Below are positions 8,586 to 16,939 of a DNA stretch of 64,000 bases, piece after piece. Below the pieces are notes generated by a model, which worked only from the letters and a program-made list of their open reading frames with translations, searched no databases and was not told the DNA's origin. The DNA is from CAWJFP01 sp963842155 (GTDB lineage Bacteria > Pseudomonadota > Alphaproteobacteria > JACZXZ01): contig CAWJFP010000036.1 in assembly GCA_963842155.1 (NCBI GenBank), positions 248,001-312,000 on the forward strand, in the 5' to 3' direction. A program made the translations under genes and the position numbers. Within the stretch, counting starts at the first letter, position 1. Each line of letters opens with the position of its first letter.

Positions 8586-9887
8586 CTAATAGCGATTGGC
8601 GATGGGCAGCTCTTCGGCGGGGTAGAGAGTGATGATCTGGCGGCCCTTGTCGGTGACGACGACCTCCTCCTCGATGCGCGCGGCCGAGAATCCGTCGCTG
8701 GCCGGGCAATAGGTCTCGAGCGCGAACACCATGCCTGACTTGATCTCCATCGGATCCTCGTAGGAGTTGAGGCGGCTGATGATCGGGCGCTCGTGGAGCC
8801 CGAGTCCGAGCCCATGGCCGAACTCGAGGCCGAAGGCCTCCATTTCGCCGCTGAAGCCGATTTCCTCGGCTTTGGGCCAGCAATCGGCGACTTGATCCGA
8901 GCGCACGCCCGGCCTGATCATGCCGATCGCCTTGTCGATCCATTCGCGCGCGCGGCTATAGGCGTCGCGCTGCGCCGCCGTCGCTCGGCCGACATTGAAG
9001 GTGCGGTAATAGCAGGTACGGTAGCCCATATAGGATTGAATGATATCGAAGAACGCCTGATCGCCCGGCCGCAGCAGGCGGTCGGTGAAGTTGTGCGGGT
9101 GCGGCGAGCAGCGCTCGCCCGAGATGGCGTTGATCGCCTCGACGCAATCGGAACCCTTCTCGTAGAGGTCGTGATTGGCGAGCGCCACGATCTGGCTCTC
9201 GCGCACGCCCGGCTTCAGAGCCTCGGCGATTTTCTGGTAAGTGCCGTCCACCATCGCCGCCGAGACATTCAGCAGCATCAACTCGTCGCGGCTCTTTATC
9301 TCGCGCGCGTCGAGCATGACCTGCTGCCCGTCGCGCACCTCGATGCCCAGCCGCTGGAGCTCGAACAGCATCGGCAGTTCCGCGAGATCGACGCCGAGGG
9401 GCATGCCGGCGACGCCCTCCTCTTCGAGCACCGCCCTGATCTCCTCGGCGGCGCGACGAAACAGCCCGACCTTGGGATGGACGGCGCCGCGCAATCCCAA
9501 CAGCCCCGCACGGCAATGATCTCGCTGCAACCAAGGCGCATGAAGGCGATGATGCTTCGCGGCCGAGCCGAAATCCCAAACATAAGGATCGCCGTTCCCG
9601 GTGATGAGGCAATAGCGCGTCAGTTTGTCGCGCGCCCACTCCCCGATCACGGTCGAGGATATGTAACGAATATTATGCTGGTCGAAGGTCAGCAGCGCAC
9701 CCAGGCCGGAGCCGGCAAGGGCTTGGCGGGTGCGGCCCAGGCGGTAGCGATGGAGGCGCCGGAAATCGACGCGCTCCTCGAAATCGACCGCCATTTGTCC
9801 CAGCGCCATGATCGGACGGCTCCAATCATGCTTCGGGTCGATGTCATCGGGACGGACGATTTTGGGCTCGCGGGTCTTGTTTGCCAC
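8586..9887 (-). CDS. M24-family metallopeptidase homologue with altered metal site
   Basis: The protein has 433 residues. An N-terminal creatinase-like domain (LTFDQHNIRYISST) precedes the pita-bread catalytic domain. Of the five M24 metal ligands, Asp281 (in FFDIIQ), His358 (GHGLGLGLHE), Glu391 (ALETYCP) and Glu406 (RIEEEVVVT) are present. The second Asp, expected 11 residues after the first, is Cys292 (GYRTCYYRTF). The start is a GTG with GGGGAGG upstream. The N-terminal architecture resembles Xaa-Pro peptidases and the DddP group. With a ligand lost, ordinary two-metal peptidase activity is doubtful, and the substrate is unknown. It is a monocistronic gene, convergent with the lptE-like gene. 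Confidence 0.8.
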   Translation of the reverse strand: MANKTREPKIVRPDDIDPKHDWSRPIMALGQMAVDFEERVDFRRLHRYRLGRTRQALAGSGLGALLTFDQHNIRYISSTVIGEWARDKLTRYCLITGNGDPYVWDFGSAAKHHRLHAPWLQRDHCRAGLLGLRGAVHPKVGLFRRAAEEIRAVLEEEGVAGMPLGVDLAELPMLFELQRLGIEVRDGQQVMLDAREIKSRDELMLLNVSAAMVDGTYQKIAEALKPGVRESQIVALANHDLYEKGSDCVEAINAISGERCSPHPHNFTDRLLRPGDQAFFDIIQSYMGYRTCYYRTFNVGRATAAQRDAYSRAREWIDKAIGMIRPGVRSDQVADCWPKAEEIGFSGEMEAFGLEFGHGLGLGLHERPIISRLNSYEDPMEIKSGMVFALETYCPASDGFSAARIEEEVVVTDKGRQIITLYPAEELPIANRY

Positions 9888-10200
9888 GGGTAGGCCTCCC
9901 CTGCTCGTCGAAACTCTCCCGCCAAGAATATAAGCTATTCAACGCGGTGCTAATGGTCGCGGCTCGCCGCCTGGGGTCCCGCTCTCGTCCCGCGAGGCGT
10001 GAGGGCGCCACGGTCTTGAGTTCAGGGCGCCCATTTACCATCTATTGATAACGGGAATGCCTGAATTTCGGCGAGAATCTCAAGCGTCAGCGACGGACAA
10101 GCAGCCGAGAGGCATGATCGCCCGGCAATGGCGCAGATGGTTTTCGCCAGTTTTTTGTAATATAAGGAACAGCGTTTTAGACGCGAAGGAGATAACGAAA
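9888..10200 (+). other. Intergenic region, no gene seen
   Basis: This stretch of 313 bases lies between the divergent M24 gene and the Gly/Tyr/His-rich secreted protein. No convincing coding frame is visible. The part from about 10135 to 10190 is locally AT-rich (TTTTTTGTAATATAAGG) and probably holds the promoter of the downstream gene. Its ribosome-binding site GAAGGAGAT lies just before the ATG at 10201. No repeat or structured RNA was recognised. Confidence 0.4.
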
Positions 10201-10641
10201 ATGCCTAGCGAAAGAAGCAATCCCACAGGACTAGCTTGGCGCCGGTTGCTCGGCGCGCTCGGCCTGGGGCTGGTCATGCTGTTCGGGACGCTGCCCGCGC
10301 CCGCCCATGCAGCGCACTATTATCACGGGAGCGGAGGCTATTATCACGGCGGCGGAGGCTATTATCACGGCGGCGGTTGGGGCTGGCGTGGCGGTTGTTG
10401 TTGGGGGGGTTGGGGCTGGGGGCCGGGCATTTATTTCGGCAGCCCCTACTACTACGACCCATCCTATGACCCCGATTACTACGGTTACTACACCCCACCC
10501 CCCGCGGTCGTAGCGCCTGCCCCGCCGCCCGCGAGCTCGACGGTATCCAACTGCCAGAACGGCACCTGGCGCCAGGCGAACGGCACCACGGTGACGGGAA
10601 CGGCCTGCTTGCAATCCGACGGCACCTGGCGGATGCAGTAG
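10201..10641 (+). CDS. Secreted Gly/Tyr/His-rich repeat protein
   Basis: The protein has 146 residues. A signal peptide (GLGLVMLFGTLPAPAHA, cleaved near residue 36) is followed by three near-perfect YYHGGGG repeats, encoded by a 21-base tandem unit at about 10319-10378. Then come a Trp/Gly-rich stretch, a Tyr/Asp/Pro-rich stretch and a C-terminal domain with two cysteines flanking NGTTVTGTAC. An AGGAG ribosome-binding site lies just upstream. Similar small Gly/His/Tyr-rich exported proteins are common in alphaproteobacteria but have no settled function. The repeated His and Tyr could bind metal, which is inference. A shorter tail with SNCQNGTWRQ resembles a small repeated cell-surface module. 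Confidence 0.7.
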   Translation: MPSERSNPTGLAWRRLLGALGLGLVMLFGTLPAPAHAAHYYHGSGGYYHGGGGYYHGGGWGWRGGCCWGGWGWGPGIYFGSPYYYDPSYDPDYYGYYTPPPAVVAPAPPPASSTVSNCQNGTWRQANGTTVTGTACLQSDGTWRMQ

Positions 10642-10720
10642 GCGCCTGCCGTTCGTCGCGCTGATTTGACCGGCGTCGTCGCGCCGCGTTTGGCGGGCGC
10701 CGGTGTTCCGAGGGACGCGG

Positions 10721-11120
10721 TTACTGCCCCGCCTTCTGTGACAAGCGGTCGCGCATGCGCTCCTCGACTTCTTCGCGGGTCAGAAGTCCCGCGCGTCTGC
10801 TCGTCCTGGTAGGTGAGGAGCTTCCAGGGCCCATAGGGCGGATGGGCGCCGAAGGTGCCCCCGGGCAAGTAATAGATATGAACGTTTTCCTTCTTGTAGA
10901 CCAGGAAGCGGCTGACCACCGTCGGATGCGCGCGATTGAAGGCATCGGTCCCGTCGACGTCGGGTTTGCCGTATTTCGCGATGAAGGCGGCCGCGTCATC
11001 TTGATCGACCGCCGCGATCTGGGGCGCCGGCGCGCCCTGTCCTGGGCCTGCCCAGCCCGTCTGCATCGGCAGCAGAAATAAAGCGGCACCCGCCGCGACG
11101 CCGAGAATACGCCACGTCAT
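10721..11120 (-). CDS. Small exported protein, frameshifted near its C-terminus
   Basis: The start at 11120 gives a clear signal peptide (GVAAGAALFLLPMQTGWA). A conserved-looking body follows, with AAFIAKYGKPD, VVSRFLVYKKENVHIYYL and YGPWKLLTYQDEQTR. After this the frame runs on into arginine-rich nonsense. Removing one base from the CCC run at 10788-10790 continues it as GLLTREEVEERMRDRLSQ and stops at 10721-10723, a compact and plausible helical end. About 132 residues in total. I do not recognise the family. It may be soluble in the periplasm. Confidence applies to the gene model, not to a function. Confidence 0.55.
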
Positions 11121-11467
11121 CGTCTGTCTCCCCTCTTGCTTGTCCAGTTGCCTCAGCACGACGGCCGCACCGCGAGCCACGCGCACCCTCCCGCCCCGCT
11201 GCCTTGAGGAATTCCTCGCCGCAGACGGGAGCGCTTTTCGAGCGTCCGATCCGGAAACCGTCGAAGCCCGAGCCCCTATACCAAAAGCTGCAACAGCTCG
11301 CAAGAAAATCGGCGCCGGCACGAATTTTCCCGCCTCCGCGCAGCGGCGCCGGATAAAATGGCCGTTCGCGAGTCGCGTCGCAATTGCCTATCATGCTATT
11401 TCGCGGACCGGTTAGCGGGGGCCCGGCGCGCGCGTTCGGAGACCGCCAAGAGAATCGAGAATTCGGC
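11121..11467. other. Intergenic region, no gene seen
   Basis: This stretch of 347 bases lies between the divergently transcribed small exported protein gene and pmtA. No coding frame here resembles a protein. It presumably contains the promoters of both genes, but I cannot point to a clear -35/-10 pair. No inverted repeat or RNA structure stood out. Confidence 0.35.
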
Positions 11468-12143
11468 ATGGATACACTCGAGCTACGCAAGGGGCGAACG
11501 TCGCGGAGGCGAGCGATCGATCTCAACTCGGTACGCTCCGCCTATCGCCGTTATGTCGGCATCTACGATTTTCTCTTCGGCGCCGTGCTCGAGCCGGGAC
11601 GCAAGGCCGCCGTCGCGGCGATCAACAAGCTGCCCGGCCAGCGCATCCTCGAAGTGGGCGTCGGCACGGGACTGTCGCTACCGGACTATCGGCGCAATTC
11701 CCACGTCACCGGCATCGATCTATCGGTCGATATGCTGGAAAAGGCGCGGAGCCGAGTTCGCACGCCTGGCCCTGCCGCAAGTCGAAGCGTTGCTGGTCAT
11801 GGACGGCCAGGACATGGAATTTCCCGACCACGGCTTCGACGTGGTGGTGGCGATGTATGTCTTGTCCGTCGTGCCAAGCCCCGAGCGGCTGCTGGGCGAG
11901 ATGAGGCGGGTCTGCGCACCGGGAGGCGAGATCGCCATCGTCAACCACTTTGCCTCGAAACATCCCTTCGCCCGCTCGCTCGAAGCCTCGCTCGCCGGCT
12001 TTGCGACCGTTTTGGGCTTCCGTCCGAACCTCGAGCGCGATGCGCTCGCTGCCTACGAGGATTTGACGATCATCGAGCACCGGAGGACCAATTTTTTCGG
12101 TTCCTCGTCTCTGATCCGCTTCCGCAACGAACCCCGCGCCTAG
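11468..12143 (+). CDS. pmtA: Phosphatidylethanolamine N-methyltransferase, frameshifted
   Basis: The N-terminal frame gives SAYRRYVGIYDFLFGAVLEPGRKAA and the SAM motif ILEVGVGTGLSLPDY, then VTGIDLSVDMLEKAR. The C-terminal frame gives LALPQVEALLVMDGQDMEFPD and VVVAMYVLSVVPSPERLL. Together they make a complete PmtA-type enzyme of about 224 residues. The two frames join if the single A at 11750 is removed. PmtA methylates phosphatidylethanolamine three times to phosphatidylcholine at the inner membrane, common in alphaproteobacteria. An uncorrected sequencing insertion is the simplest explanation of the break; a real mutation cannot be excluded. Confidence 0.75.
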
Positions 12144-12152
12144 CTCTCCCGC

Positions 12153-12175
12153 ACCCCCTCCGGGCCCCAGGGGGT
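12153..12175 (+). terminator. Possible hairpin after pmtA
   Basis: A perfect 7-base inverted repeat (ACCCCCT / AGGGGGT) with a 9-base loop lies 10 bases after the pmtA stop. No run of T follows, so it is at best a weak or Rho-assisted terminator. Confidence 0.3.
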
Positions 12176-12235
12176 AACCAATCTTAACGCTCGGTCTGCC
12201 ATTCTCGCTCCGAGAGAAATCGGAGGCGAGCGAGC

Positions 12236-12808
12236 ATGGCAATCGAGCATCCGGCGGAGCCGGCAAGCCCTTTTGGGGCGCAGATTTTGCTCGACCTCGC
12301 GGCGTCGCCGGCCGAGTGGATCGCTCGCCATTTCGGGCGCGATTTCATCTTCTTCCTGCTCTTCGGCGGTCTGGCGGCGATCGTCAATCTGGCGGTCGGC
12401 TCGCTGCTCTACGAGGTTCCGGCGATCGCCGCGCGGTGTCCCTACTGGCTTGCCGTCGGGATCGGCGCCACGAGCGGCCTCTTCGTCAATTTTCTCCTCA
12501 ATTACCGATATAACTTCCGTTTCCGCGGGCGCTCGGCGCTGGCGCAGTTCCGCACCTTCTGCGTGGTCGCCGCGGGCGGCATCCTGCTGACCGCGATGTT
12601 TTCCACGGCGCTGCTCGCCTTCCTTCAGTCCGTCGGCGCGGCGCGGTCACTCGCGCATTGGCCCCTGCCGCCAAGTCCGGATTTCATCGCCCATTTCTGC
12701 GCCGTGGGTTTCGTCACCCTTTATTCCTACGTCGCGCATAAATGCTTCACCTTCAATGTCGGCATCCGCCGTCGCGTGCGCGGCCTGGTGCTGGCCCTTC
12801 ACGGATGA
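12236..12808 (+). CDS. GtrA-family membrane protein
   Basis: The protein has 190 residues with four predicted membrane segments. These start at FIFFLLFGGLAAIVNLAVG, followed by WLAVGIGATSGLFVNFLLNY with the family-typical NFLLNYRYNFRF motif, then a long third helix and a last FVTLYSYVAHKCFTF segment. GtrA proteins are thought to flip or hand over polyprenyl-phosphate-linked sugars across the inner membrane. The stop overlaps the start of the flavoprotein gene by four bases, so they form an operon. Together with the convergent GT-C-type gene this looks like a glycan-modification set. Confidence 0.8.
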   Translation: MAIEHPAEPASPFGAQILLDLAASPAEWIARHFGRDFIFFLLFGGLAAIVNLAVGSLLYEVPAIAARCPYWLAVGIGATSGLFVNFLLNYRYNFRFRGRSALAQFRTFCVVAAGGILLTAMFSTALLAFLQSVGAARSLAHWPLPPSPDFIAHFCAVGFVTLYSYVAHKCFTFNVGIRRRVRGLVLALHG

Positions 12809-14336
12809 GCGTCATGCCAGCCTCCTTCCCGCGCTCCGTCATCTGCATCGGCGCCGGGCCGGCCGGCCTCACGGCCGCCTACCTGCTCAGCAAGGAGGGC
12901 GTGCCGGTGACGGTGCTGGAGCGGGATCCCGTCTATGTCGGCGGCATCTCCAAGACCGCGACCTATAAGGGCTTCCATTTCGACATCGGCGGCCACCGCT
13001 TCTTCTCCAAATCGAGCGAGGTCGAGCGGCTTTGGACCGAGCTCTTGGGCGACGACATGCGCGACCGTCCGCGCAAGTCGCGCATCTATTACCGCAGCAA
13101 GCTGTTCGACTACCCGCTCAAGGCCGGCGACGCGTTGATGAAGCTCGGCATCTTCGAGGCCGTGGCGTGCGTGCTCTCCTATCTCAAGAGCCGCCTCTTC
13201 CCCGTCGCGAACCCCCGCAATTTCCAGGAATGGGTGACGAACCAGTTCGGCGCCCGTCTCTTCCGCATCTTCTTCAAGACCTATACCGAGAAGGTCTGGG
13301 GCATGCGCTGCAGCGGAGATCTCCGCCGACTGGGCGGCGCAGCGCATCAAGGGCCTGTCGCTCGCCACCGCGATCAAGCATGCGCTGCTTCCGCAACGCA
13401 AAGGGCCGCGCGACCGGGTCATCAAGACGCTGATCGACAGCTTCCGCTATCCGCGCAAAGGCCCCGGCATGATGTGGGAGGCCGCCGCGCGCAAGATGCG
13501 CGAGCAAGGCGGCAAGCTGCGCATGGGCGTCGACGTCGTCGAGCTGGACTACGACGCCGCCGCGCGGCGCTGGACCGTCGTCACCCTCGACGCGGCCGGC
13601 AAGCGCGAGCGCCTGACGGCGGAGCATGTCATCTCGTCGACCTCGATCCGCGAGCTCGTCGCCGGCTTGCGGCCGCTGCCCGAGGAGACGGTGCGCCGCG
13701 CCGCCGCGGCGCTGCGCTATCGCGATTTCCTCATCGTCGCGCTGGTCGTCAAGGACCGTCATCTGTTCGACGATAATTGGATCTATATCCACGACCCCTC
13801 GGTCAAGGTCGGGCGCATCCAGAATTTCAAATCCTGGTCGGAGGAGATGGTCCCCGATCCCGCGCTCAACTGCTACGGCCTCGAATATTTCTGCAACGAG
13901 GGCGACGAGCTCTGGACCGCGCCCGAGGAGCGCCTCGTCGCCATGGCGAAGGACGAGCTCATCAAGCTCGGCCTGGCGAAGGCCGAGGACATTCTGGACG
14001 GCCATGTCATTCGCCAGCCCAAGGCCTATCCGGTCTATGACGGCGACTATGCGCAGCATGTCGCCACCGTGCGCCACGCCCTCGCCGCGCATTATCCGAA
14101 CCTTCATCTCGTCGGCCGCAACGGCATGCATAAATACAACAACCAGGACCATGCCATGATGACCGCCCTGCTCACGGCGACGGAACATCCTGGCGGGCCG
14201 CGCCGTCTACGACGTGTGGCAGGTCAACCAGGACGCCGAATATCACGAGGCCGGCCATGCGGGCGCCGAGGAGGCGCTCAAGATCGAGGAGCGGCTGGTC
14301 CCCTTGCCGGTCGAGCAAAAGGCGCGCGCGGCCTAA
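12805..14336 (+). CDS. FAD-dependent oxidoreductase, UDP-galactopyranose-mutase-like, two frameshifts
   Basis: The product is about 509 residues when read across two breaks. The N-terminal FAD-binding motif is CIGAGPAGLTAAYLLSKEG, followed by VLERDPVYVGGISKT and FDIGGHRFFSKSSEVE. The C-terminus has NLHLVGRNGMHKYNNQDHAM, the second FAD-contacting region. One extra G near 13315 and one extra A at 14180 interrupt the frame. Without them the protein continues as CSEISADWAAQRIKG and ALLTARNILAGRAVYDVW. It belongs to the NAD(P)/FAD oxidoreductases related to UDP-galactopyranose mutase and protoporphyrinogen oxidase. Coupling to GtrA suggests a role in sugar or polyprenol chemistry; the exact substrate is unknown. 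Confidence 0.75.
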
Positions 14337-14343
14337 GCGCCGT

Positions 14344-16254
14344 TCATTGCGCCCTGCTTTCCGTCGACAGCACCCGATAGAGCTTCAGGTCGGTCTTGAT
14401 CCCGGCGGGCCAGGGCTGCGCCTTGAGCCAAGGCGGCGTCTCGCCGCGCAATAGCCGCAGATAGAGGATATGCGGATCGATGGGCGGCGTGGCACCGCCG
14501 CCCCCACCCCCGCCTATGGGTCCCGCGTTGAGGGGCGCGCTCGCCGGCGTGCCGCCGACGGTGCCCGCCTCGCCCTGGCACAGCATGACATAGGCGATGG
14601 CGCGTCGCGCGGCGACGGCCTTGGCCGCGACATCGTCCGTGCTGGTGAAGAAGCGCGCCAGATCGTGCAGGCCCTCGCGGTTGGTGTGATAGGGCCCGAA
14701 GATGGTGCGATCGCTCGTCCAATAGAGCAGTTCCGGGGCCTGGTTCGGCTCGCTCAGGATGACGAGGTCGCTGCCGCCCATGAAGCTCGGATCGTTGAGC
14801 GCGGCGGCGGCTTTGCGGACGAAGCAATCGGGCTCGGGCGCCGGTTTGCGGTCCATCGCCCAGCTCGCCAGCGCGAAGCCGATGATGGGCCCCGCGACGA
14901 TGACGGCCGCGGCGCCGGCCTGGCTCGCCTGGCGCAGCCAGGCGGCGGCCTTCATCCGGGTGACGATCGCGCCGAGCCGGCTCAGCGCGACGGCCGCCGG
15001 ATAGGCCGCCAACACCTCGGGATACATGGCGAAGCGGATATGCAGAAGGCCCAGCACGCCTATCGCGACGAGCATGAGGGCAACCAGCGTCCAGGCCGCC
15101 CCGGCAAAGACGCGCCGCTCCGTCCATGCCAGCCACAGCGCGCTGGCGAGGCCGATGAAGGGCGCGCCCATGAAGAGAATCCCGCCGTCGATATATTGGA
15201 AGGCCGGTTTCATCTCGTTGATGTCGTTCCAATCCCAGAAGCCGGGAATATCGTCCTCGCGGAACATCGCCTGCTCGGGCTGGATGAGGTCGGGGAAGAG
15301 CAGGATGATGGCGCCTGCGGCGACGATGCCGCCCGCCAGGGCGACGATGAGCCGGATGCGCCGACGCGCGGGCTCCTGTGGAGCGAAGCCGAGGACGCCG
15401 AAAAGCAGCGCCACGAAAATGGCGAAGACGACATGAACGAGAGCGAGCCGGTCGAGCTCGAAATTGATCCAGCCGCCATAGGGCGGATCGAAAGCGAGCA
15501 CGGCCACCATCGCGAGCGCGAAGCTCAAGGCGAAAGCGAGGCTCCCGCGGCGGAGCGGCAGCCCTTCGCGGATCCAGCCCAGGCCGATCAGGGTCACGCC
15601 CAGACAGACCGCCAGGATGCATTCCACGCTAATCCACAGCGCGAAGGCGGCCGCGAGCCCGGCGGCGACGCCCGTGCGCATGTCCTCCGGCCGCAAGACG
15701 ACGCGCAAAGCGAAGCCCATGAAGAGCATCCAGGCGGCCGTCACGGTCACATGATGGTCGCAGTCGCCGATCTGGCCGTTGGCGAAGATCGAGGGCGAGA
15801 TGGCGATCAGAATGCCGATCAGCCGCCGCTCGGGGGCGGGGCAGACCGGTGCCACCGCCCAGGTCGCGGCCAGGATGAGCGCGGCGATCGATAGCGGCCC
15901 GACGACGACCGCGATCGCCGCGAATGCCGTATGCCAGCCGAAGAACAGCGCGATCGGCGCGGCGAGCGCCAGCGCCATGACGTCATAGGCCTTGGTCCAA
16001 TGCAGCACCATGCCGAAAGGCGCGTTGTCGCGCGGAAAGAAGCCGTAATGCCAGGCGCCGTTCCGGATGAGATCCTCGAGGCGGACGATATGCATGTAGC
16101 TGTCGGTATCGACGAGGCCGCCATGCAGAACCTCGGGCGAATAGGCGAAGACGCAGCGGATGAGGAGGATCGCCGCGACGAGCAACCCCGGAAGGGCAAC
16201 GGGCAGGTTGTCGAGCAGGCTTTGCCCCGGCTCCTTGCCTGCCGTCAGAGCCAT
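14344..16254 (-). CDS. GT-C-fold membrane glycosyltransferase-like protein
   Basis: The protein has 636 residues with about twelve hydrophobic segments. An acidic motif sits in the first external loop: Asp49-Thr-Asp51 in LVDTDSYMHIVRLEDL, followed by NAPFGMVLHWTKAYDV. This DxD placement after the first helix is characteristic of GT-C enzymes (PglB/STT3-like and GT39-like), which use polyprenyl-linked donors. The C-terminal soluble domain contains a run of seven glycines just before ATPPIDPHILYLRLL. It is convergent with the GtrA-flavoprotein operon, ending 7 bases from it. The transferred sugar and acceptor are unknown. Confidence 0.65.
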   Translation of the reverse strand: MALTAGKEPGQSLLDNLPVALPGLLVAAILLIRCVFAYSPEVLHGGLVDTDSYMHIVRLEDLIRNGAWHYGFFPRDNAPFGMVLHWTKAYDVMALALAAPIALFFGWHTAFAAIAVVVGPLSIAALILAATWAVAPVCPAPERRLIGILIAISPSIFANGQIGDCDHHVTVTAAWMLFMGFALRVVLRPEDMRTGVAAGLAAAFALWISVECILAVCLGVTLIGLGWIREGLPLRRGSLAFALSFALAMVAVLAFDPPYGGWINFELDRLALVHVVFAIFVALLFGVLGFAPQEPARRRIRLIVALAGGIVAAGAIILLFPDLIQPEQAMFREDDIPGFWDWNDINEMKPAFQYIDGGILFMGAPFIGLASALWLAWTERRVFAGAAWTLVALMLVAIGVLGLLHIRFAMYPEVLAAYPAAVALSRLGAIVTRMKAAAWLRQASQAGAAAVIVAGPIIGFALASWAMDRKPAPEPDCFVRKAAAALNDPSFMGGSDLVILSEPNQAPELLYWTSDRTIFGPYHTNREGLHDLARFFTSTDDVAAKAVAARRAIAYVMLCQGEAGTVGGTPASAPLNAGPIGGGGGGGATPPIDPHILYLRLLRGETPPWLKAQPWPAGIKTDLKLYRVLSTESRAQ

Positions 16255-16398
16255 GCCAAGCGACCTCTCCTGCCTTCGCTCATGCCACGCCCGAGGCGTT
16301 GGCTGGAGCCTTCGACTCGCTCGCCCGCGCGATCAGCCCCGCATATACCGCCCGGCCGTTGCGCCGCAAGCCGTTTGGGAAGCCCAGCTCGGCATTAT

Positions 16399-16439
16399 TT
16401 GCATAACACTCGTAAGCCTACGTATTATATAAGGGCTTA
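16399..16439 (+). promoter_or_regulatory. Promoter and likely operator of the marR-emr operon
   Basis: TTGCAT (16399-16404) and TATTAT (16423-16428) are spaced by 18 bases and form a sigma70-like promoter. An inverted repeat TAAGCC (16413-16418) / GGCTTA (16434-16439) overlaps it, a good place for the MarR protein to bind and repress. Transcription would begin only a few bases before the ATG at 16439, so the message may have almost no leader. Confidence 0.5.
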
Positions 16440-16939
16440 TGATGAAGATGGATTTGAACCGCAGCTTCGGCTACCTCGTGCATGACGTGGCCCGGCTGCT
16501 CGGCACGCGGTTCGACCAGCGCGCGCGCGCCGTCGGCCTGACCCGCGCCCAATGCAAGACGCTGGGCTATCTGGCGCGCAACGAGGGCATCCACCAGGCG
16601 GGGCTCGCCGAGCTGCTCGAGATCGCGCCGATTACCCTCGTGGGCCTGCTCGACCGCATGGAGGAGGCCGGCTGGATCGAGCGCCGCCTCGATCCCACCG
16701 ACCGCCGCACGCGCCGGCTTTATCTGGCCGAGCGCGCCAAGCCGGTTTTCAGCGTGATCAGCCGCATCGCCGACGAATCGCGCAAGGAGGCCTTCGCCGG
16801 CCTGATGCCCGACCAACAGGAGCTGTTGATCGATCTTTTGATCCATGTGCACGGCAACCTCTCGGGCCGAGAGGCGCCGCCCGCCGCATCGCCTGCTCCT
16901 CACTCGCACCAAATTCCCGAAAAAAAGGCTGCCCGATGA
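16439..16939 (+). CDS. MarR-family transcriptional regulator
   Basis: The protein has 166 residues. The winged helix-turn-helix is visible: LTRAQCKTLGYLARNEGIHQAGLAELLEI, then LVGLLDRMEEAGWIERR and the wing DPTDRRTRRLYLAERA with the conserved DPxDRR. MarR proteins bind as dimers to palindromes and release on binding phenolic or other ligands. Its gene heads an efflux operon and overlaps emrA by four bases, so it probably represses its own operon. Two ATGs are available (16439 and 16442); either gives essentially the same protein. Confidence 0.88.
   Translation: MMKMDLNRSFGYLVHDVARLLGTRFDQRARAVGLTRAQCKTLGYLARNEGIHQAGLAELLEIAPITLVGLLDRMEEAGWIERRLDPTDRRTRRLYLAERAKPVFSVISRIADESRKEAFAGLMPDQQELLIDLLIHVHGNLSGREAPPAASPAPHSHQIPEKKAAR

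Noticed and set aside
8793..9893. Long open frame on the plus strand opposite the M24 gene
   Set aside because: It is the GC-rich antisense shadow of a gene with clear family motifs; its composition is rich in Arg, Ala and Glu-His strings and has no recognisable domain.
10721..14336. Programmed frameshifting as an explanation of the broken genes
   Set aside because: The break points share no slippery heptamer or downstream structure, occur in unrelated families and are nearly all one extra base, so sequencing error is simpler.
14470..15894. Long plus-strand open frame opposite the GT-C-like gene
   Set aside because: It is an antisense shadow, rich in Arg, Gly, Asp and His, without domain features; the minus-strand gene has a convincing membrane topology.
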